64,000 nucleotides of DNA from the NCBI GenBank assembly GCA_003240755.1, contig QFNF01000007.1, positions 69,627 through 133,626 of the forward strand, read 5' to 3'. The stretch's first letter is position 1, and every line of letters begins with the position of its first letter. The DNA comes from Sphingomonas hengshuiensis. GTDB lineage: Bacteria; Pseudomonadota; Alphaproteobacteria; Sphingomonadales; Sphingomonadaceae. The notes beneath the pieces were generated by a model. That model searched no databases. It worked only from the letters and a program-made list of their open reading frames with translations, and was not told the DNA's origin. Shown here piece by piece: positions 8,709 to 16,734 of this stretch. Position numbers and translations under genes: made by a program.

Positions 8709-9182
8709 ATGGTTCGCTTCCCCACCCGTGGCGCAGTGGCGCTGATGATCGCCTGTGCCGCGGCGGGCCTGGGAGGCTGCACGAAGCTGCGCAGCCATCA
8801 GGGCTATGTCATCGATCCCGATCTGGTCAACGCGGTCCAGCCGGGCGTCGATACCCGCCAGTCGGTGTTGCAGACGCTGGGCACGCCGACCTTTGTCGGC
8901 CAGTTTTCCGACCGCGAATGGTTCTACCTGTCGCGCGACAGCCGCAATTTTGCGTTCAATCGCCCGCGTGCCGCCGACCAGACGACGCTGAAGATTTCGT
9001 TCGACCAGGCGGGCAACGTGACCGCGATCGACCGCACCGGGGTCGATCAGGTCGTCGGCATCAGCCCGTCGGACAAGAAGACGCCGACGCTGGGTCGCGA
9101 ATCGAACTTCTTCCGCGATCTGTTCGGCAATATCGGTACGGTGGGTGCACCCGGTACCGGCGGACCGGCCCAGAACCAGTAA
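8709..9182 (+). CDS. bamE: Outer-membrane assembly lipoprotein BamE
   Basis: A small lipoprotein component of the BAM complex that inserts beta-barrel proteins into the outer membrane. The start at 8709 follows GGAG and yields a lipoprotein signal ending in the lipobox LGGC. The SmpA/OmlA fold follows: GYVIDPDLVNAVQPGVDTRQSVLQ, LGTPTFVGQFSDREWFYLSR and the late strand GNVTAIDRT. The mature protein is about 135 residues with a disordered C-terminus. A Met 15 codons further upstream would bury the signal peptide and is not preferred. Confidence 0.93.
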   Translation: MVRFPTRGAVALMIACAAAGLGGCTKLRSHQGYVIDPDLVNAVQPGVDTRQSVLQTLGTPTFVGQFSDREWFYLSRDSRNFAFNRPRAADQTTLKISFDQAGNVTAIDRTGVDQVVGISPSDKKTPTLGRESNFFRDLFGNIGTVGAPGTGGPAQNQ

Positions 9183-9195
9183 CGGGCCCGGGCTT

Positions 9196-9212
9196 GCGGG
9201 CGATCCGCCCGC
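9196..9212 (+). terminator. GC hairpin after bamE, weak terminator candidate
   Basis: GCGGGC and GCCCGC form a 6-bp stem around GATCC, 14 bases after the bamE stop. No T-run follows, so an intrinsic terminator is not certain. Confidence 0.3.
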
Positions 9213-9313
9213 CGCCCGCCGCTCGCCTTTCAGAACGCTGACAACCGCATTCGCCAAGCGTTCAGGGCGAATCGGACAATCCTGTCCGCATCAAGAGGAC
9301 AGGAGCACTTCCG

Positions 9314-9823
9314 ATGCGAAAGATCATTCTTGCCGCGCTGGCGGCGACGATCGCCCTTCCCGTCGCGGCCGCGCCGGCCATGGCCCAGTCGGTGCGCGAA
9401 CTGCGGCGCGACCGGCAGGATATCCGCGAGGAACGCCGCGACTATCGCCAGGCGCTGCGCCATGGCGATCGACGCGACATCCGCAACGAACGCCGCGACC
9501 TGAACCGTGCCCGCCGCGAATATCGCGACGATCTGCGCGGCCGGGCATGGGGCCGCAACGACTGGCGCGCCTATCGCCAGGGTCATCGCAACCTGTACGC
9601 ACGCGGCAACTGGAACGCGCCGTTCCGCTATCAGGCGTTCCGGCCCGGCGTGGCGATCGGACGCCCCTATTACGCGCAGCGTTACTGGATCGCCGATCCG
9701 GGCCGCTATCGCCTGCCCCCGGCGCGCGGCTATCAACGCTGGGTACGGCATTACAACGACGCGCTGCTGATCGATCAGCGCCGCGGCCGGGTGATCGACG
9801 TGATCCGCAACTTCTACTGGTAG
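9314..9823 (+). CDS. RcnB-like periplasmic protein
   Basis: A 169-residue secreted protein. It has a signal peptide of about 24 residues (LPVAAAPAMAQ), then an unusually Arg/Asp-rich, probably coiled region (about 26-80) with repeated RRD/ERRD steps. The C-terminal part (YWIADPGRYRLPPARGYQRW, then DALLIDQRRGRVIDVI and FYW) matches the RcnB family, whose E. coli member tunes nickel and cobalt efflux. The RBS AGGAG lies 9 bases before the ATG. Whether this protein deals with metals is not shown; sphingomonads usually have several such paralogs. Confidence 0.8.
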   Translation: MRKIILAALAATIALPVAAAPAMAQSVRELRRDRQDIREERRDYRQALRHGDRRDIRNERRDLNRARREYRDDLRGRAWGRNDWRAYRQGHRNLYARGNWNAPFRYQAFRPGVAIGRPYYAQRYWIADPGRYRLPPARGYQRWVRHYNDALLIDQRRGRVIDVIRNFYW

Positions 9824-9831
9824 GCCCGGTT

Positions 9832-9863
9832 CGGCCGCGCCGTCGATACGCTCGGCGCGGCCG
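9832..9863 (+). terminator. Perfect 11-bp hairpin after the RcnB-like gene
   Basis: CGGCCGCGCCG pairs perfectly with CGGCGCGGCCG around a 10-base loop, 9 bases after the stop codon. It lacks a T-run. It probably protects or defines the 3' end of the transcript. The rest of the gap up to 10037 shows no gene. Confidence 0.45.
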
Positions 9864-10037
9864 GTGCGCGGGGGCACCAGTCCCGAAAGGGGATTTAGGA
9901 CCGTTTTCGCCAACGTCCCGAACCGCAGCCGGTTCAACAACAATTCAGAAATAACCACCCCCTCCCCCCAAATCCTCTTGTCCGGATGTAGCGGCACGGA
10001 TTAGATCGCTGCGGGGACCATCATCGGGGGCTGGGGC

Positions 10038-11429
10038 ATGGATGCGTCCGTCCCATGGATCGACGGCATTGCGCGCGAAACGATGCTGTTCGCCGCCGTC
10101 GGGTTCCTGATCGGCGGGATCGACGATCTTGCGATCGATATCGCCTATCTGTTTCGCGCGATCCGACGATGGTGGTACCGCAGAGCCACGCCCACGCTTG
10201 CGGATTTTCCGGTCGATGGTTGCACCGGGCGACTGGCGGTGCTGATCCCGGCATGGGACGAGGCCCCGGTGATCGGTGCGATGCTGCGGACGACGCTGGC
10301 GCGGTTCGACCATCCCGACTGGCGGCTATATGTCGGTGCCTATCCCAACGACCGCGCGACGATCGCCGCGATCGTCGGGGTGGCGACCGGAGACAATCGG
10401 GTCAGGCTGGCACTGACGCCACGCCCGGGCCCGACGACCAAGGCCGACTGCCTCAACACCCTATGGAGCGCGGCATTGGCGGATGGCGCGCGCGAAGGGC
10501 GCCCGTTCACCGCCATGGTGCTGCACGATGCGGAGGATGTGGTGCATCCGGGCGAATTGCGCGTGTACGACCATATGCTGGCGCATGCCGATACGGTGCA
10601 ATTGCCCGTCCTGCCGCTGGCCGATCCCGGTTCGCGCTGGGTATCAGGTCATTATATCGATGAGTTCGCCGAGGCGCATGGCAGACAGTTGCCGGTGCGG
10701 GACGCGTTGGGGGCCGAGCTGCCGCTGGCAGGGGTCGGCTGCGCCATTTCCGCCGCGATGCTGGCCCGGATCGCCGCGCATCGCGGCGGACTGCCGTTCG
10801 ATGAAACCAGCCTGACCGAAGATTACGAACTGGGACTGACGGTGCGGGCGCTGGGCGGGCGCGGCCTGTTCGTCCGCGCGCTGGAACGGCCGGGCGGATC
10901 GCCGGTCGCGGTTCGGGCCTATTTCCCGGCGACGCTCGACACCGCCATCCGGCAGAAGGCGCGGTGGATGACCGGCATCGCACTGGCGGGATGGGACCGG
11001 ATCGGCTGGCAATCGGGCGGGGGCTGGCGCGACCATTGGATGCGGATGCGCGATCGGCGCGCCATCCTCGCCATTCCGGTGCTGGCAGTCGCGTATGTCG
11101 CACTGCTCGCATGGGGACTGGCATTGCTGGTGCACCTGTGGGCCGGCACCCGTCCGGCGTCGGTCGATCCCGCGCTGCAACTGGTGCTGGCGGCGAACCT
11201 GTGCCTGCTGGTGTGGCGGATCGCGATGCGCTGGACGCTGGTGCGCCGTGCTTATGGCCGGGACGAGGCCTGGCGATCGATCCCGCGGATGCTGGTCGGC
11301 AACCTGGTGGCATTGCTGGCGGCACGTCGGGCGGTGATCCGCTATGCCGGGACGCTGCGCGGACGACCGGTGCGGTGGGACAAGACCGCGCACCATTTCC
11401 CGAACGTCGCCGATCTGCCAAGCGTATGA
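10038..11429 (+). CDS. Inner-membrane family 2 glycosyltransferase, NfrB-like
   Basis: A 463-residue membrane glycosyltransferase. It has an N-terminal membrane segment (ETMLFAAVGFLIGGIDDL), then a GT-A domain with VLIPAWDEAPVIG, the metal-binding LHDAEDVVHPGEL, the acceptor/base motif TEDYELGLTV and the QKARWMTG signature of processive enzymes. Two or more C-terminal helices follow (AILAIPVLAVAYVALLAWG and ANLCLLVWRI). This is the layout of the N-terminal half of NfrB, the phage N4 receptor-glycan synthase, but it lacks the C-terminal c-di-GMP-binding domain that makes NfrB about 745 residues long. It overlaps the next gene by 4 bases. The product glycan is unknown. Confidence 0.8.
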   Translation: MDASVPWIDGIARETMLFAAVGFLIGGIDDLAIDIAYLFRAIRRWWYRRATPTLADFPVDGCTGRLAVLIPAWDEAPVIGAMLRTTLARFDHPDWRLYVGAYPNDRATIAAIVGVATGDNRVRLALTPRPGPTTKADCLNTLWSAALADGAREGRPFTAMVLHDAEDVVHPGELRVYDHMLAHADTVQLPVLPLADPGSRWVSGHYIDEFAEAHGRQLPVRDALGAELPLAGVGCAISAAMLARIAAHRGGLPFDETSLTEDYELGLTVRALGGRGLFVRALERPGGSPVAVRAYFPATLDTAIRQKARWMTGIALAGWDRIGWQSGGGWRDHWMRMRDRRAILAIPVLAVAYVALLAWGLALLVHLWAGTRPASVDPALQLVLAANLCLLVWRIAMRWTLVRRAYGRDEAWRSIPRMLVGNLVALLAARRAVIRYAGTLRGRPVRWDKTAHHFPNVADLPSV

Positions 11430-12448
11430 CACCGACGCGTGGACGCCCGCTACGATTTCTGGCGCTGGTCACGCTCGGCTGGGTAGGCATGCGGGTGACG
11501 TTGCTCTGGCCGGAGGACGTCCCGCGCGACCAGTGGGTAAAGGGGGTGTTGCCGATCCCCCGGACGGTATCCGTCATCGCGTCACCCGGTCGCGTACCGG
11601 CGGTGTCGGAGCGGCGGTTCGCCGCCAGCCTGCCACCCGCACCGATGCCGACGGCGATGACCCCGGCACGGGTCATCCTCCCGCCGGTCGTTGCGCCGAT
11701 CGACCCCGCAGCACCGCTGTCAGAGGCGCGGATACAATTGGCGTTGCTGGCGCTGACCGGCTTCTCGGCGGCGGAACCCCTGTCCCGCCCCGCCGCGCCG
11801 CCCCCCGCACTCCCCCGGCCGGCTGGCGACGACAGGCTGACGGCAAGCTTCTGGGCGCTGGCGCGACCCGGAAGCGCGACCGGGGGACCGGTGCAGTTGG
11901 CCGGGGGGCAGGCCGGGTTGCGCGTGCGGATGCCGATCGCCGATAGCGGACAGGCAGCGGTAGCGGCCCGTATCGCGACCCCGTTGGCAGGCCAGGGGCG
12001 CGAGGCGGCGCTGGGCGTCGAGTGGCGCCCGATCCGGGCACCCTTCGCCGTGGTGGTGGAACGCCGCATGGCGCTCGACCGGGGGCGGGACGGCACCGGG
12101 ATGGGACTGATCGCCGGGATCGATCGCGCATTGCCGGGCAGTCTGGGCATAGAAGCCTATGGACAGGCGGGTGCGGTGGCACGTCACGGGATCGAACCCT
12201 ATGCCGATGGCGCCGCCCGCGTGCTGCACAAGGTGGCGGGGATCGGCAACAGCGTGCTGAAGCTGGGCATCGGCGGCTGGGGCGGGGCGCAGCGCGGGGC
12301 GATGCGGATGGATATCGGCCCATCGCTGGTCGCGGCGATCCCGGTCGGGCGCGGTGCCGTGCGGCTGTCGGTCGACTGGCGGCAGCGCGTGGCGGGCGAT
12401 GCCGCACCCGGATCCGGACCGGCACTGACCCTCGGCAGCGACTTTTGA
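11426..12448 (+). CDS. Putative outer-membrane partner of the NfrB-like enzyme
   Basis: A 340-residue protein without a confident family. It starts with a basic stretch and one hydrophobic segment (FLALVTLGWVGMRVTLLW), consistent with an export signal or anchor. A Pro/Ala-rich linker follows to about residue 135, then alternating strands rich in Gly and aromatic residues (ALGVEWRPIRAPFAVVVERR, SLGIEAYGQAGAVARHG). The protein ends in phenylalanine (TLGSDF), as outer-membrane beta barrels do. ATGA coupling to the NfrB-like gene and this C-terminal pattern suggest a reduced NfrA-like export or anchoring partner; that is inference. Confidence 0.6.
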   Translation: MTPTRGRPLRFLALVTLGWVGMRVTLLWPEDVPRDQWVKGVLPIPRTVSVIASPGRVPAVSERRFAASLPPAPMPTAMTPARVILPPVVAPIDPAAPLSEARIQLALLALTGFSAAEPLSRPAAPPPALPRPAGDDRLTASFWALARPGSATGGPVQLAGGQAGLRVRMPIADSGQAAVAARIATPLAGQGREAALGVEWRPIRAPFAVVVERRMALDRGRDGTGMGLIAGIDRALPGSLGIEAYGQAGAVARHGIEPYADGAARVLHKVAGIGNSVLKLGIGGWGGAQRGAMRMDIGPSLVAAIPVGRGAVRLSVDWRQRVAGDAAPGSGPALTLGSDF

Positions 12449-12494
12449 GGCTGCGGCTGGCACGTCCCGCCCGAACGCGGTAACCGGGAACCCC

Positions 12495-13409
12495 ATGGAC
12501 CTGTACCTTCCCATCGCCAACCTGTCGGTCAATGCGCTGGTCATCGTGTTGCTGGGGGGTGGCGTCGGGTTCCTGTCGGGCATGTTCGGCGTCGGTGGCG
12601 GGTTCCTGACCACGCCGCTGCTGATCTTCTATGGCATCCCGCCCACCGTCGCCGCCGCGTCGGCCGCCAGCCAGGTGACAGGCGCCAGCGTGTCAGGGGT
12701 GTTCGCGCATCTGCGCCGCGGCGGTGTCGATTTCCGCATGGGATGGGTGCTGGTGGCCGGCGGCGTGCTGGGGTCGATCGCCGGGGCGTGCATCTTCCGA
12801 TTGCTGCAGTCGAGCGGGCAGATCGATACCGTCATCGCCATCCTGTACGTCGTGATGCTCGGGTCGATCGGCGGGCTGATGCTCAAGGAGGCGATCGGCG
12901 CGGTGCGCGTGCTGCGCGGCGCCATCCCGCCCCGGGCGGCGCGGCGGCGGCACCATCCGCTGGTCGCCGCACTCCCCTTGCGGTGGCGCTTCTACGCATC
13001 GGGCCTCTATATCTCGCCGCTGGCGCCGCTGCTGCTGGGGTTCGCGACGGGTATCCTGACCGTATTGCTGGGGGTCGGCGGCGGGTTCATCCTCGTGCCG
13101 GCGATGCTGTATCTGCTCGGCATGGGGACGCGGGTGGTGGTCGGCACGTCGCTGTTCCAGATCCTGTTCGTGACGGCCGCGGCGACGATGGTCCATGCGC
13201 TGACGACGAAGGCGGTCGATATCGTGCTGGCGGTGCTGCTGCTGATCGGATCGGTTACGGGTGCGCAGATCGGCGCGCGCTTTGCCCAGCGGGCCAAACC
13301 CGAATATCTGCGACTGGCGCTGGCCATCATCGTGCTGGCGGTGGCGTTCCGCATGGCGCTGGGCCTCGGATGGCGGCCCGACGATATCTATACGGTGCAG
13401 CCGGCATGA
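12495..13409 (+). CDS. TauE/SafE (TSUP) family inner-membrane transporter
   Basis: A 304-residue permease with about eight membrane segments. Both characteristic repeats are present: GGGVGFLSGMFGVGGGFLTTPLLI near the N-terminus and ATGILTVLLGVGGGFILVPAMLYLLGM in the second half. A basic cytosolic loop lies between them (RAARRRHH). TSUP members usually export sulfite, sulfoacetate or related anions. It is coupled by a 4-base overlap to the TIGR02186 gene, a pairing typical of alphaproteobacteria. The substrate cannot be read from the sequence. Confidence 0.88.
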   Translation: MDLYLPIANLSVNALVIVLLGGGVGFLSGMFGVGGGFLTTPLLIFYGIPPTVAAASAASQVTGASVSGVFAHLRRGGVDFRMGWVLVAGGVLGSIAGACIFRLLQSSGQIDTVIAILYVVMLGSIGGLMLKEAIGAVRVLRGAIPPRAARRRHHPLVAALPLRWRFYASGLYISPLAPLLLGFATGILTVLLGVGGGFILVPAMLYLLGMGTRVVVGTSLFQILFVTAAATMVHALTTKAVDIVLAVLLLIGSVTGAQIGARFAQRAKPEYLRLALAIIVLAVAFRMALGLGWRPDDIYTVQPA

Positions 13410-14167
13410 GGCGCCCGCTGCTTCTCGCCGGACTGGCGCCGTTGACGATGGGGGCGGCGGCACCGGTGCTGGTGCCCGACGTGTCGACCCGCGACGTGCA
13501 GATCGCCTATTCGTTCACCGGTGCCGAACTGCTGCTGTTCGGCGCGATCCTCTATCCCGGCGGGCGCGTGCCGCAGGGGGATCGGCCGGCGGAAATCGTG
13601 GTCGTTGTCAAAGGACCGCCTGAATCGATCGTCGTGCGCGAAAAGGAAAAGGTTGCCGGCATCTGGGTGAATGCCGACCGCATCAGCTATCGCTCCGCCC
13701 CGTCCTTCTATGCCATCGCATCGGCGCGGCCGATCGAGCGGATCGTCGATGAGCGGACCCGCGCGATCTACGAATTGGGGCTGGACAGCCTGCAATTGTC
13801 CCCCACTGCGGGAACATCGGCAGAGGACCAAGCCCGGTTCGCGCAGGGGTTCGTCGCCCTGCGCACGCGTGCCGGGCTGTACCGGGAAACGCCGGGCGCG
13901 GTCGAGATCACCGACGACGTACTGTACCGTGCCGCCATCACCATTCCGGCGCGCGTGCCGGTGGGCAGGTTCACCGCCGAAACCTTCCTGATCCGCGACG
14001 GTCGGGTGCTGGCAGCGGCGGTGCGGGAAATCGATATCCGCAAGTCCGGGTTCGAACGGTTCGTGGCGATCGCCGCCAACCAGGCGTCGCTGTGGTACGG
14101 ACTGGCGGCGGTAGCATTGTCGATCGGGTTCGGTTGGGCGGCCGGCGCGCTGTGGCGGCGGTTCTGA
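13406..14167 (+). CDS. TIGR02186 family membrane-anchored protein
   Basis: A 253-residue protein with a signal peptide (about residues 1-18), a large periplasmic domain and one C-terminal membrane helix (SLWYGLAAVALSIGFGWAAGALW) followed by Arg residues. Family hallmarks are VQIAYSFTGAELLLFGAIL, VVVVKGPPESIVVREKEKVAGIW and RYSP-type aromatic segments. The function is unknown. The constant linkage to a TauE-type transporter suggests it is an accessory subunit of the preceding gene product. It ends 42 bases before the convergent mmcB stop. Confidence 0.82.
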   Translation: MRRPLLLAGLAPLTMGAAAPVLVPDVSTRDVQIAYSFTGAELLLFGAILYPGGRVPQGDRPAEIVVVVKGPPESIVVREKEKVAGIWVNADRISYRSAPSFYAIASARPIERIVDERTRAIYELGLDSLQLSPTAGTSAEDQARFAQGFVALRTRAGLYRETPGAVEITDDVLYRAAITIPARVPVGRFTAETFLIRDGRVLAAAVREIDIRKSGFERFVAIAANQASLWYGLAAVALSIGFGWAAGALWRRF

Positions 14168-14209
14168 CGGGGTCCCGACAGGCCCCGGGCCCGAACTGAC
14201 CGACCGATT

Positions 14210-14707
14210 TCAAAAACCCTGGATCGCCTCCGGATCGACCGCGCCGATCAACCGCCGCGCCGCGCGCCGGGCAAAGGCGAGGGTGCAGCGCTTGCGAACA
14301 TGGGCGGGCAGGGGGGTGGTCGATGCCTCGCGCAGAATCGTCGCTTCGTAGCGGTCGGCGACGATGATGCCGGTACGATCGGGCAGGAACGCATCCCCGG
14401 CCAGCGGCGACACGTCGAACCCGGCGGGCACCGCCCAGAAATACCGGTCGCAGCACCCGAGATAATCGGTCCATTTGCCATCGCCCAGCAGGTCGGCCCG
14501 CGATACCTTGATCTCCACGATCACGATCTGCCCGCGCGCATCGAGCGCCATCAGGTCGGCACGGCGGCCGCCATCGAGCGGGACTTCGGCCATGGCGGTC
14601 AGATCATGCGCCAACAGCATGCGGGTGACACCCCGCGCGACGTCAGCGGCGATCAGCGGATGGAGATCGGGGGCGGGCGTTTGCACGCCCTGGACAAGGC
14701 TGGCCAT
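14210..14707 (-). CDS. mmcB: MmcB family DNA repair protein
   Basis: A 165-residue protein of the family named after Caulobacter MmcB, which is needed for survival of mitomycin C damage. It has a PD-(D/E)XK nuclease-like core: AMAEVPLDGGRRADLMAL, then IVIVEIKVSRADLLGDGKW, with the catalytic-type Asp and the E-x-K. DRYFWAVPAGFDVSPL follows. Two SOS-box-like repeats lie just upstream, and a near-consensus -10 box ends 7 bases before the ATG, so expression is probably LexA-controlled from a very short or absent leader. Confidence 0.88.
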   Translation of the reverse strand: MASLVQGVQTPAPDLHPLIAADVARGVTRMLLAHDLTAMAEVPLDGGRRADLMALDARGQIVIVEIKVSRADLLGDGKWTDYLGCCDRYFWAVPAGFDVSPLAGDAFLPDRTGIIVADRYEATILREASTTPLPAHVRKRCTLAFARRAARRLIGAVDPEAIQGF

Positions 14708-14713
14708 CGCCGC

Positions 14714-14742
14714 ATTATAGGAACATTATGCGAACATGGGAA
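14714..14742 (-). promoter_or_regulatory. Predicted mmcB promoter
   Basis: A perfect TATAAT on the minus strand (14714-14719) has TTCCCA 17 bases upstream (14737-14742). Transcription would start at or within a few bases of the ATG at 14707, giving a leaderless or nearly leaderless mRNA. The proximal SOS box lies inside the spacer. Confidence 0.55.
14721..14735. promoter_or_regulatory. LexA (SOS) box, proximal
   Basis: GAAC-N7-GAAC (GTTC-N7-GTTC on the mmcB strand), the direct-repeat SOS box known for alphaproteobacterial LexA. It lies 14 bases upstream of the mmcB start codon and between the predicted -35 and -10 elements. Confidence 0.75.
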
Positions 14743-14745
14743 GGG

Positions 14746-14760
14746 GTTCGGTACCCGTTC
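14746..14760. promoter_or_regulatory. LexA (SOS) box, distal
   Basis: A second GTTC-N7-GTTC repeat, in the opposite orientation, 10 bases beyond the proximal box. No gene is divergent here, so both boxes most likely serve mmcB. A chance match is possible in GC-rich DNA but less likely given the neighbouring box. Confidence 0.55.
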
Positions 14761-14832
14761 GACCATGTGCGCAAAGCACGTCGCGGGTCGGCATCAGCCC
14801 GCGAAATGCATCCGCCGGTTCCGAGCGGAGGT

Positions 14833-15306
14833 TCAGCGGTAGAAGATGTGGTTGCCGAGCGATGCGACGCGGGTCTTTCCCCAATTGGGGCTGACGCGGC
14901 GGGCGTGAAAGAACAGCGCACCCTCGGCCGGGCTGTCCCAGAGGTCCTGCCGGGCGATGCGGGCAATGGCGACGGCCGTCTTCCACGCCGGCCGGCTGGT
15001 ATCGACGTCGGGCAGGCGACCACCCTTCACGAACGAAAACTGGCCCCGCTGGGTCAGGACCGCACAAGCCGAGGTCGGGAAGCGGCCCGAGGTCGCACGG
15101 TTGAGAATGACATCGGCGACAGCGAGCTGCCCGGTAAGGGGCTCGCCCTTTGATTCGTAATAGACGCCGATCGCGATGCAGTTGAGTTCTTCGTCGTCGA
15201 TCGTCGCCGACTGTGCCGCGACGGCGGCGGCGAGGGTCGAGAAATCGGCATCCTGCGTTCCGGTGTCGACGGGGGCCGGGGCCGGTTTCGCCGTGATGTC
15301 CTGCAC
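14833..15306 (-). CDS. Cell wall hydrolase (SleB-like), N-terminus uncertain
   Basis: The 157-residue product contains the whole hydrolase-2 (SleB) domain. The catalytic Glu lies in CIAIGVYYESKGEPLTGQLA, followed by ADVILNRATSGRFP, QFSFVKGG, the AEGALFFHARRVSPNW segment and the final NHIFYR. Such enzymes cleave peptidoglycan in the periplasm. The nearest in-frame start is a GTG at 15306 and it gives no signal peptide. Family-like sequence (NLSVPAKVPVHFAAPAEIV) continues upstream in the same frame to a stop near 15484 without any ATG, GTG or TTG. The true start is therefore either frameshifted or non-standard. Confidence 0.75.
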   Translation of the reverse strand: MQDITAKPAPAPVDTGTQDADFSTLAAAVAAQSATIDDEELNCIAIGVYYESKGEPLTGQLAVADVILNRATSGRFPTSACAVLTQRGQFSFVKGGRLPDVDTSRPAWKTAVAIARIARQDLWDSPAEGALFFHARRVSPNWGKTRVASLGNHIFYR

Positions 15307-15483
15307 GATTTCGGCGGGAGCGGCGAAGTGGACGGGAACCTTTGCCGGGACCGACAGGTTGGTGACTCCCGCCTTGGCGGAACCCCCGGTGCCTGTTCCC
15401 CGACTGCGCCATCGACCCGAAACCCCGATCGATCCAGCGCGCGTATCTGATGCACCGCGCTTAGGGTCGGGCGAGTCGCGTGG

Positions 15484-15819
15484 TCAATCGGCCCACAGTG
15501 TTTCAGCGGCGAGCGGTTCGGCTGCTGCGACGATCGCCTCGACCACCCACAAATCGGGATCACGCTGTCGGCGATCCTGCCAATAGGGGGTCAATGCCGC
15601 TTCCCCAACCATATCCGGTTTGCGCCGGACGATGCGGGTCCGGCCATTGAGGTCACGCTCGCGCTCGAGCAGCCGTACGGTGCCATCGCGATCGATCGCC
15701 AGCAGCAGGACGACCCCCGAATCGCGATCGCCGCGCGCGAGCACCGCCGCACTACCGCCGGCATGCTCGACCGCACGAACGAAGGCGTTGACGCGCAGCG
15801 CGGTCGGCCAGTCATTCAC
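15484..15819 (-). CDS. DUF1491 family protein
   Basis: A 111-residue cytosolic protein of the alphaproteobacterial DUF1491 family. Visible conserved segments are VNAFVRAVEHAGGSAAVLARGD, GVVLLLAIDRDGTVRLLERE and the C-terminal ALTPYWQDRRQRDPDLWVVEA. The function is unknown. It starts with GTG overlapping the TGA of the thioesterase gene, so it belongs to the same minus-strand operon. Confidence 0.82.
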   Translation of the reverse strand: MNDWPTALRVNAFVRAVEHAGGSAAVLARGDRDSGVVLLLAIDRDGTVRLLERERDLNGRTRIVRRKPDMVGEAALTPYWQDRRQRDPDLWVVEAIVAAAEPLAAETLWAD

Positions 15820-16280
15820 CGTTCGGCATAGCCGGGCAGGGTGGCGAGCGGGATGCGGCTCTTCATGAAGGTGCCGGTGCCGCGCGCCGCCTCTTCGCCA
15901 TCGACATCGATCAGACGTGCGTCGGCGATGAATACCCGCCGCCTGCCGCTGACCCAGCGGCCCTCGGCGATCACGCGACCCGGACCCAGCGGACGCTGCA
16001 ACAGCAGATTGAACGCCGTGGTGAGCAGGAAACGATCGGTGACGAGGCTGTTGGCGGCATAGAAGGCCGCATCGTCGAGCATCTTGAAATAGGTGGTGCC
16101 ATGCGCCGCGCCGGCCGCATGGAAATGCCGTTCGTCGATCGAGAAATGGATCCGCGCAACGCCGGCCGAGACGATTTCCAGCCGCGAATCGAACAGCCGG
16201 TTGATCGGAGCGGCGGCATAGAGTGCTTCCAGCGCCCGGAAATGTGCCGTCTCCCCGGCGGGGATATCAGGCGGCGTCAC
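15816..16280 (-). CDS. PaaI family thioesterase (hotdog fold)
   Basis: A 154-residue protein with the hotdog-fold acyl-CoA thioesterase signature GAAHGTTYFKMLDDAAFYAANS, which has the central helix residues that face the thioester. The later strands are LLLQRPLGPGRVIAEG and IADARLIDVDGEEAARGTGTFM. The GTG at 16280 is preferred because it overlaps the end of ptsN by only 14 bases; an upstream ATG would run far into ptsN. The acyl substrate is unknown. Confidence 0.83.
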   Translation of the reverse strand: MTPPDIPAGETAHFRALEALYAAAPINRLFDSRLEIVSAGVARIHFSIDERHFHAAGAAHGTTYFKMLDDAAFYAANSLVTDRFLLTTAFNLLLQRPLGPGRVIAEGRWVSGRRRVFIADARLIDVDGEEAARGTGTFMKSRIPLATLPGYAER

Positions 16281-16734
16281 GCGCCTCGACGCCCGACAAC
16301 AGCGCATAGAGGGCGTCGGCCGACCCGGCACCACGCAGTTTCGCGCGGAACGCGGCGTCGCGCAGCGCGCGCGATATCCGTGCCAGCGCTTTCAGATGGT
16401 CGCTACCGGCCGCCGCCGGGGAAAACAGCGCAAAGATCAGATCGACCGGCAGTTCGTCGACCGCGCCGAAATCGATCGGGCGGTCGAGGCGGACGAACAC
16501 GCCGCAAACGCCGTCCGGGTGGTCGATCCGCGCATGCGGAATGGCGATCCCGCCGCCGAACGCCGTCGTTCCGAGTTTTTCCCGTTCGGATAGCCGATCA
16601 GCGACGAGCTTTGCGTCTATCCCGCAACGCTTTTCGGTAACGCCGGCGATATGCGCGAACAATGCCTTGCGGGTGCCGGCGGATATGTCCGCCAGCACCG
16701 TTTCCGGCGTCAGGAGATCATGAAAATCGTACAC
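16267..16734 (-). CDS. ptsN: PTS IIA-like nitrogen regulatory protein
   Basis: A 155-residue EIIA-Ntr. The phosphorylated histidine lies in AFGGGIAIPHARIDHP, and DRPIDFGAVDELPVDLIFALF and SDHLKALARISRALRD are the usual flanking segments. It takes phosphate from NPr and signals nitrogen or carbon status rather than importing sugar. It starts with GTG directly after the hpf stop (TAAGTG), so the two are translationally coupled. The hpf-ptsN order is conserved widely in proteobacteria. Confidence 0.93.
   Translation of the reverse strand: MYDFHDLLTPETVLADISAGTRKALFAHIAGVTEKRCGIDAKLVADRLSEREKLGTTAFGGGIAIPHARIDHPDGVCGVFVRLDRPIDFGAVDELPVDLIFALFSPAAAGSDHLKALARISRALRDAAFRAKLRGAGSADALYALLSGVEARDAA

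Noticed and set aside
9824-10037. A small gene between the RcnB-like gene and the glycosyltransferase
   Set aside because: No frame of useful length with a ribosome-binding site; only a hairpin and CT-rich DNA.
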